A model generated the notes under the pieces. That model had not been told where the DNA came from, did no database searches, and saw nothing but the letters and a program-made list of their open reading frames with translations. A stretch of 64,000 bases of DNA from Pseudomonas sp. efr-133-TYG-5 (GTDB lineage Bacteria; Pseudomonadota; Gammaproteobacteria; Pseudomonadales; Pseudomonadaceae), in contig NZ_JARVSM010000004.1 in the NCBI RefSeq assembly GCF_030209175.1, forward strand, positions 372,001 to 436,000, read 5' to 3'. This document shows, in pieces, positions 58,781-64,000 of the stretch. Positions within the stretch are counted from its first letter, which is position 1; each line of letters starts with the position of its first letter. A program made the translations under genes and the position numbers.

Positions 58781-61654
58781 ATGTCCCAGTTGCCGTCCCT
58801 CAGCCAGTTGCACGACCCCCATGCCTTCCTGCGCCGCCACCTGGGGCCCGACGCCGCCGAGCAACAGGCGATGCTCGACAGCCTCGGCCTCGGCAGTCGG
58901 GTCGAACTGATCGAGCAGACGGTGCCGCCCGGCATTCGCTTCAACCGCGCCCTCGACCTGCCGCCAGCGCTCGACGAACAGGCTGCGCTGGACAAGCTGC
59001 GCGGCTACGCCGAACAGAATCAGCTGTGGACCAGCCTGATCGGCATGGGCTACTACGGCACCCTGACGCCGACCGTGATCCTGCGCAACGTGCTGGAAAA
59101 TCCTGGCTGGTACACCGCCTATACGCCGTATCAACCGGAGATCGCCCAGGGGCGGCTGGAAGCCTTGCTCAACTTCCAGCAACTGACCATCGACCTCACC
59201 GGCCTGGAACTGGCCAACGCCTCGCTGCTGGATGAGGCCACCGCCGCCGCCGAAGCCATGGCCTTGGCCAAGCGCGTGGCGAAATCGAAAAGCAATCTGT
59301 TTTTCGTCGACCGCAATTGCCATCCGCAAACCATTTCCGTGGTACAGACCCGCGCCGAAGGCTTTGGCTTCGAGCTGATCGTCGACGCTGTGGAAAACCT
59401 CAAGCAGCACCAGGTATTCGGCGCGTTGCTGCAATACCCCGACACCCACGGCGCGATCCCTGACCTGCGCCCGCTGATCGATCACCTGCACGCGCAACAG
59501 GCGCTGGCCTGCGTGGCGACCGATCTGCTCAGCCTGCTGCTACTGACGCCGCCCGGCGAACTCGGGGCAGACGTGGTGTTCGGTTCGTCGCAGCGCTTTG
59601 GCGTGCCGATGGGCTACGGCGGCCCGCACGCGGCGTTCTTCGCCAGTCGCGAGGAATACAAACGGGCGATTCCCGGGCGAATCATCGGCGTGTCCCGGGA
59701 TGCCCGGGGCAACGTGGCGCTGCGCATGGCCCTGCAGACCCGCGAGCAACATATCCGCCGCGAGAAGGCCAATTCGAATATCTGCACCGCCCAGGTGCTG
59801 TTGGCCAACATCGCCAGTTTCTACGCGGTCTACCATGGCCCGGAAGGCTTGAAACGGATTGCCCAGCGCGTCCATCGGCTGACCTGCATTCTCGCCACGG
59901 GCCTCGCACGCCATGGCATCAAGCGGCTCAACGAACACTTTTTCGACACCCTGACCCTGGATGTCGGCGGCGCACAGACGGCGATCATCGACAGCGCCCG
60001 GGCAGCGCGGATCAACCTGCGCATCCTCGGTCGCGGCCAGGTGGGCCTGAGCCTCGATGAAACCAGCGACGAAAGCACGGTGGCGCGCCTGTTCGATGTG
60101 CTGCTGGGCGCCGATCATGGGCTTAGCGTCGGCGATCTGGACGGCGAAACGCTGGAATCCGGGATTCCCGAACACCTGCGGCGAAGCTCGCCGTACCTGC
60201 GCCATCCGGTGTTCAACGCCCACCACAGCGAAACCGAGATGCTGCGTTACCTCAAGCAACTGGAGCACAAGGATCTGGCGCTCAACCAGTCGATGATCCC
60301 GCTCGGCTCCTGCACCATGAAGCTCAATGCCACCAGCGAGATGATCCCGATCACCTGGCCGCAGTTTGCCCACCTGCACCCGTTCGTGCCGCGCGAGCAG
60401 GCGCTCGGCTACACGCTGATGATCGATGAACTGCAGCGCTGGCTGTGCGCGATCACCGGGTTCGACGCGATCTGCATGCAGCCCAACTCCGGCGCCCAGG
60501 GCGAGTACGCCGGGTTGCTGGCGATCCGCAAATACCACGAGAGCCGCCAGCAGGGTGGGCGCGACATTTGCCTGATTCCATCCTCGGCCCACGGCACCAA
60601 CCCGGCGTCGGCGCAGATGGCCGGGATGCGCGTGGTGATCGTCGAGTGCGACGCGGCCGGCAATGTCGATCTTGCGGACCTGAAGGCCAAGGCCGGCGAA
60701 GCCGGGGACAAACTGTCGTGCCTGATGGCCACGTACCCCTCGACCCACGGTGTCTACGAGGAGGGCATCAGCGAAATCTGCGAGGTGATTCACCAGCACG
60801 GTGGCCAGGTGTACATGGACGGCGCCAATCTCAACGCGCAGGTCGGCCTGGCCCGTCCGGCGGACATCGGCGCCGACGTCTCGCACATGAACCTGCACAA
60901 GACCTTCTGCATTCCCCATGGCGGCGGCGGGCCCGGCATGGGGCCGATTGGCGTGCGCGCGCATCTGGCGCCGTTCGTCGCCAATCACCCGGTGATACCG
61001 ATCGACGGGCCGCAGCCGCAGAACGGCGCAGTCAGTGCCGCGCCGTGGGGCAGTGCGAGCATCCTGCCGATCAGCTGGATGTACATCGCCATGATGGGGC
61101 CGCAACTGGCGGACGCCAGCGAGGTGGCGATCCTCGCGGCGAATTACCTGGCCGAGCACCTGTCCGGCGCGTTTGAGGTGCTGTACACCGGGCGCAACGC
61201 GCGGGTGGCGCACGAATGCATTCTCGATCTGCGCCCGCTCAAGGCGCAGACCGGCATCAGCGAAGAAGACGTCGCCAAGCGCCTGATGGACTACGGGTTC
61301 CACGCCCCGACCATGTCGTTCCCGGTGCCGGGTACGTTGATGGTCGAACCGACCGAAAGCGAATCGAAGGCGGAACTGGACCGCTTCATAGGCGCCATGC
61401 TGAGCATCCGCGCGGAAATCAGCGAAGTACAGAACGGTAACTGGCCGGCGGAAGACAACCCGCTCAAACGCGCGCCGCATACCCTGGCGGATATCACGGG
61501 TGTCTGGGAGCGGCCCTACAGCATTGAACAAGGCGTCACGCCGGACGCGCATACCAAGGCGCACAAATACTGGCCGGCGGTGAATCGGGTGGATAACGTC
61601 TACGGCGACCGCAATCTGTTTTGTGCCTGTGTGCCCGTGGACGATTATCGGTGA
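58781..61654 (+). CDS. gcvP: Glycine dehydrogenase (decarboxylating), P protein
   Basis: A 957-residue PLP enzyme that decarboxylates glycine and passes the rest to the H protein. Two homologous halves as in the single-chain P protein; PLP lysine Lys707 in HMNLHKTFCIPHGGGGPGMG. Starts MSQLPSLSQLHDPHAFLRRH with the HLGPDAAEQQAML block. The gene is transcribed alone from a 155-base gap with the divergent aminotransferase. Confidence 0.97.
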   Translation: MSQLPSLSQLHDPHAFLRRHLGPDAAEQQAMLDSLGLGSRVELIEQTVPPGIRFNRALDLPPALDEQAALDKLRGYAEQNQLWTSLIGMGYYGTLTPTVILRNVLENPGWYTAYTPYQPEIAQGRLEALLNFQQLTIDLTGLELANASLLDEATAAAEAMALAKRVAKSKSNLFFVDRNCHPQTISVVQTRAEGFGFELIVDAVENLKQHQVFGALLQYPDTHGAIPDLRPLIDHLHAQQALACVATDLLSLLLLTPPGELGADVVFGSSQRFGVPMGYGGPHAAFFASREEYKRAIPGRIIGVSRDARGNVALRMALQTREQHIRREKANSNICTAQVLLANIASFYAVYHGPEGLKRIAQRVHRLTCILATGLARHGIKRLNEHFFDTLTLDVGGAQTAIIDSARAARINLRILGRGQVGLSLDETSDESTVARLFDVLLGADHGLSVGDLDGETLESGIPEHLRRSSPYLRHPVFNAHHSETEMLRYLKQLEHKDLALNQSMIPLGSCTMKLNATSEMIPITWPQFAHLHPFVPREQALGYTLMIDELQRWLCAITGFDAICMQPNSGAQGEYAGLLAIRKYHESRQQGGRDICLIPSSAHGTNPASAQMAGMRVVIVECDAAGNVDLADLKAKAGEAGDKLSCLMATYPSTHGVYEEGISEICEVIHQHGGQVYMDGANLNAQVGLARPADIGADVSHMNLHKTFCIPHGGGGPGMGPIGVRAHLAPFVANHPVIPIDGPQPQNGAVSAAPWGSASILPISWMYIAMMGPQLADASEVAILAANYLAEHLSGAFEVLYTGRNARVAHECILDLRPLKAQTGISEEDVAKRLMDYGFHAPTMSFPVPGTLMVEPTESESKAELDRFIGAMLSIRAEISEVQNGNWPAEDNPLKRAPHTLADITGVWERPYSIEQGVTPDAHTKAHKYWPAVNRVDNVYGDRNLFCACVPVDDYR

Positions 61655-61715
61655 GACGCAACCAATCGGCGACGAGGTCCAGCCTGCAGGCTGCGAGCGG
61701 TTGATTGTTCAAGGC

Positions 61716-61747
61716 AAAAAAATGCCGCTCACTTGAGCGGCATTTTT
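61716..61747. terminator. Bidirectional terminator after gcvP
   Basis: AAAAAAATGCCGCTC, loop ACTT, GAGCGGCATTTTT. Serves gcvP and the convergent DUF2388 gene. Confidence 0.92.
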
Positions 61748-61763
61748 GTTCCGGCGGGCGGGC

Positions 61764-62081
61764 TTATTCGGAGGCCACGGCGTTCTTCGCCAGAATTGCA
61801 TTGGCCAGTTCCATGTCCGTGGCCTGCAGGCCCGGATTGTCGGCGCGGACTTTCTGCATCGCCGCTTCCAGGTACGGCCCGCGAATGCCGCCGTCGCTGG
61901 CGACGAAACTGCCGGCGTCGTCCTGCGCGGCGACGATCAGCTTGTGATCCTTGAAGGTCAGGTAGGTCGAGCCGGTGGTCGCGCCGGACGAAATGACGTT
62001 ACGCCAAAAGCTGTCGGCCATGGCTGAACCAACAGGCAGGGACAGCAAGGCCAGGGTGGCGACAGCAAGTTTGAGACGCAT
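61764..62081 (-). CDS. DUF2388 exported protein
   Basis: A 105-residue secreted protein with a signal peptide (MRLKLAVATLALLSLPVGSA, cut near AMA|DS). Mature part: DSFWRNVISSGATTGSTYLT, then DHKLIVAAQDDAGSFVASDG and GIRGPYLEAAMQKVR. This is DUF2388, a small periplasmic family found almost only in Pseudomonas and often present in several copies. Function unknown. Confidence 0.88.
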   Translation of the reverse strand: MRLKLAVATLALLSLPVGSAMADSFWRNVISSGATTGSTYLTFKDHKLIVAAQDDAGSFVASDGGIRGPYLEAAMQKVRADNPGLQATDMELANAILAKNAVASE

Positions 62082-62190
62082 GATGAGAGGACTCCTGGGG
62101 TTGACTACGGGTTTGGATCGTCATTTGCCCGATCCGGTTCCATGACCGCTGTGTTTCCTGCGCTAGGGCTGCGCGTCGTTATTTGGCACC

Positions 62191-63189
62191 ATGCGCCATC
62201 GGTTTCTACGCATGGACGCTGCCTTGAATTTTTCTGCCCTGTTTTACGCGATGTTCTGGTGGTTCCTCATCGTCGGTTTCATCGGCCTGCCGGTGCTGTT
62301 GATCATGCTCGGTGTACCGGCATGGCGCCGGCCGTTACTGCGCCATCCGCGCAAGGTCGCGGTCATGGGGCTGGTCTGTGGCAGCGTTGTCGGCCTGACC
62401 TCCTATCAGCTATGGCTCAATCACCGCGAGCGCGAGTTGCTCAATCCCCGCCTCGATCACGCTGTAGTGGTCGGGGAGCTGGCCTTGCCGGCCGGTGCCC
62501 GTGTGCATCTGAATGCACTCGAACCGCTGGACGCCAACGGTGAGCCGCAAACCCATGGCCTGGCCAGTCTGAGCAGTGTTGAATTCCCGGCGCCACATGT
62601 CGTTGCGGGGATAACGGTATCGGCATTGAGACTGTATTTCCCGCCGGACACCGAGATGTTGCTGGCGGCGGATCAAGTGATCGATGGCTTTCCCTGTGCG
62701 GGCGGCACCTGGGTCACCATGAGTGCCACCGAGCAGACCCGCCTGCAACCCGAGCGCTGGCGCTTTACTGCCTGCACACTGGTGGCCGGCTCGGTAATTG
62801 CCGCAGAGACATGGCCGGCGCAAAGCCGCGTCTCGCGCGAAGGCGACGCGTACACCGTGCATAACTGGCTGGCCGAGGCGCCGGTTTCACTGCGCGGCAT
62901 CGTCTTGTCGAATGTCATCGTGACGCTCGACGCGCAGCGCCGACTGTCGCATTGGGAGGGGCAGCTGGAAAACCCGGTCACCGTCGGCGAGTGGCAATAC
63001 CCACATGGAACGACGGTGGCGCAGAACCGCCCGGACACCTTGATGTTCAGCCCGAGCCCGTTGTCCCCGGCACGCAATCTGCGCACCGGCCAGAGGCTGG
63101 GGCGTGACCACTCGATTCTGCAGCGGCCGGCAGACGGCCGCGTGTTGTGGATCAAGCCCAATGGCGAGATCGATGCGCCCGACTCGTAG
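62191..63189 (+). CDS. Unrecognised membrane-anchored protein
   Basis: A 332-residue protein I cannot assign. Two membrane segments near the N-terminus (about 17-42 and 57-76) precede a 250-residue domain rich in beta strands and with few lysines. Sequence features: VVVGELALPAGARVHLNALE, GFPCAGGTWVTMS, VGEWQYPHGTTVAQNRP. The phrases VVVGELALPAGARVHL, VAGSVIAAETW and VGEWQYPHGT look like repeated short strand motifs. A start at 62212 is also possible. Neither start has a good RBS. Probably cytoplasmic-membrane anchored; location of the domain not clear. Confidence 0.65.
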   Translation: MRHRFLRMDAALNFSALFYAMFWWFLIVGFIGLPVLLIMLGVPAWRRPLLRHPRKVAVMGLVCGSVVGLTSYQLWLNHRERELLNPRLDHAVVVGELALPAGARVHLNALEPLDANGEPQTHGLASLSSVEFPAPHVVAGITVSALRLYFPPDTEMLLAADQVIDGFPCAGGTWVTMSATEQTRLQPERWRFTACTLVAGSVIAAETWPAQSRVSREGDAYTVHNWLAEAPVSLRGIVLSNVIVTLDAQRRLSHWEGQLENPVTVGEWQYPHGTTVAQNRPDTLMFSPSPLSPARNLRTGQRLGRDHSILQRPADGRVLWIKPNGEIDAPDS

Positions 63190-63194
63190 CGTGG

Positions 63195-64000
63195 CTAGCG
63201 CTGCTCACTCTGGGGCGTCACCCGCAACACCTCTTCAATCGTCGTCAGCCCGGCCGCGACTTTCTGCGCGCCGGACAGGCGCAGGCTGCGCATGCCTTCC
63301 TTGAAGGCCTGGCGGCGGATCGCGGCGAGGTCGGTGTCCGGGCTGATCAGTGCCTTGAGGTTGTCGCTCAGTTGCATGATTTCATAGACCCCGGCACGGC
63401 CACGGTAACCGGTGTCGCGGCACTCCAGGCAGCCAATCGCACGCTGCGCGTTGCCGGGCAGCGGTGCCTGCCAGGGCCGGGTCAGGGTTTGCCAGTCGTC
63501 TTCGCCAAGGGTCAGCGGTGCCTTGCAGTGCGGGCACAGGGTACGCACCAGGCGTTGCGCCATGACCCCGAGCACGGTGGCCTTGATCAGGTAGTGCGGC
63601 ACGCCGAGTTCGAGCAGGCGGCTGATCGCGCTCGGCGCGTCGTTGGTGTGCAGGGTCGACAGCACCAGGTGCCCGGTCAATGCCGCCTGGATCGCCATTT
63701 CTGCCGTTTCCAGGTCGCGGATCTCGCCGATCATGATGATGTCCGGGTCCTGCCGCATCAGCGCCCGCACCCCGGCGGCAAAGCTCAGGTCGATGTTGTG
63801 CTGGACCTGCATCTGGTTGAACGCCGGCTCGACCATTTCGATCGGGTCTTCGATGGTGCAGAGGTTGACCTCCGGCGTGGCAAGCTTTTTCAACGTGGTG
63901 TAGAGCGTGGTGGTCTTGCCCGAGCCGGTCGGCCCGGTGACCAGGATGATGCCGTTGGGCTGGCGGGTCATGTCCTGCCAGCGACGCAGGTCGTCGGCGG
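63195..64000 (-). CDS. Type II secretion/type IV pilus assembly ATPase, GspE family (C-terminal part)
   Basis: The minus-strand frame is open to the window edge. It shows Walker A GPTGSGKTTTLY, Asp box IEDPIEMVEPA, Walker B DPDIIMIGEIRD and His box LSTLHTNDAPS, plus the zinc pairs CPHC and CLEC, the hallmarks of GspE/PilB-type ATPases. The part before residue PADDLRRWQD is missing. The 3' end is complete, ending VTPQSEQR. Likely the secretion-type ATPase known in Pseudomonas near gcvP; GspE or PilB-like cannot be decided. Confidence 0.9.
   Translation of the reverse strand, partial: ADDLRRWQDMTRQPNGIILVTGPTGSGKTTTLYTTLKKLATPEVNLCTIEDPIEMVEPAFNQMQVQHNIDLSFAAGVRALMRQDPDIIMIGEIRDLETAEMAIQAALTGHLVLSTLHTNDAPSAISRLLELGVPHYLIKATVLGVMAQRLVRTLCPHCKAPLTLGEDDWQTLTRPWQAPLPGNAQRAIGCLECRDTGYRGRAGVYEIMQLSDNLKALISPDTDLAAIRRQAFKEGMRSLRLSGAQKVAAGLTTIEEVLRVTPQSEQR

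Noticed and set aside
59540..61564. A 674-residue open frame opposite gcvP
   Set aside because: Same composition effect; the plus strand encodes a complete P protein.

Overview
This is a 64 kb piece of a Pseudomonas chromosome, most probably from the P. fluorescens group. The evidence is the gene order argH-algR-hemCDXY-dsbB-algQ-(FKBP)-algP, the run pepP-ubiH-ubiI with zapA, 6S RNA and the folate cyclo-ligase gene, strongly GC-rich third codon positions, and several REP/REPIN-type inverted repeats of the Pseudomonas kind ('GCGAGCAAGC.CGCTCCCACA'). No rRNA or tRNA gene, prophage, insertion sequence or CRISPR array was seen. Nearly all of it is core genome.

Layout. 1-9.5 kb: start of argH (minus), the response regulator algR without a neighbouring sensor gene, the haem operon hemCDXY, dsbB, algQ (anti-sigma70), a periplasmic FKBP isomerase and the histone-like AlgP. 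9.5-12.9 kb: an ABC-F ATPase, a short MscS-like channel and a LysE exporter. 13-17.7 kb: an envelope lipoprotein cluster on the minus strand (CsgG-like, LpoB-like, YcfL-like and two COG3014-type TPR lipoproteins), the least understood block here. 17.9-25 kb: exported isochorismatase-like hydrolase with a LysR regulator, a cytochrome c-FTR1 iron permease, a YaiI/YqxD protein, ElbB, a sterol-desaturase-like oxygenase and a DedA protein. 25-30 kb: hemB-ppk behind a strong PhoB-type promoter, convergent with ppx. 30.2-34.1 kb: a polar amino acid ABC transporter diverging from a GntR/FCD regulator. 34.2-41.6 kb: trxA, rho, an acyltransferase-SGNH protein, ubiD with a coupled ferredoxin reductase, and a ChaC-type cyclotransferase.

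41.6-48.5 kb: glpT, a TonB-domain protein, a quinone oxidoreductase, a FliL-like protein, an EVE protein, an unlisted 51-residue membrane protein, the folate cyclo-ligase, 6S RNA, zapA and a ZapB-like coil. 48-52.8 kb: UPF0149, pepP, ubiH, a DUF4442 gene and a second UbiH/COQ6 monooxygenase in one overlapping operon. 53-55.8 kb: ferric iron ABC transporter genes behind a Fur box. 55.9-61.7 kb: glycine cleavage genes gcvT, gcvH and gcvP, split by an oppositely oriented DegT/DnrJ aminotransferase. 61.7-64 kb: a DUF2388 protein, an unrecognised membrane-anchored protein and the 3' part of a GspE-type ATPase.

The main regulatory observations are a phased array of PhoB-like heptamers before hemB-ppk, which would link polyphosphate synthesis to phosphate starvation; a nested hairpin leader before gcvT that is not a recognised glycine riboswitch; a possible leader ORF overlapping algR; orphan palindromes at 40.8 and 46.1 kb; and REPINs whose two arms vary together. 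All assignments come from reading the sequence and from memory of the families; no database search was run.
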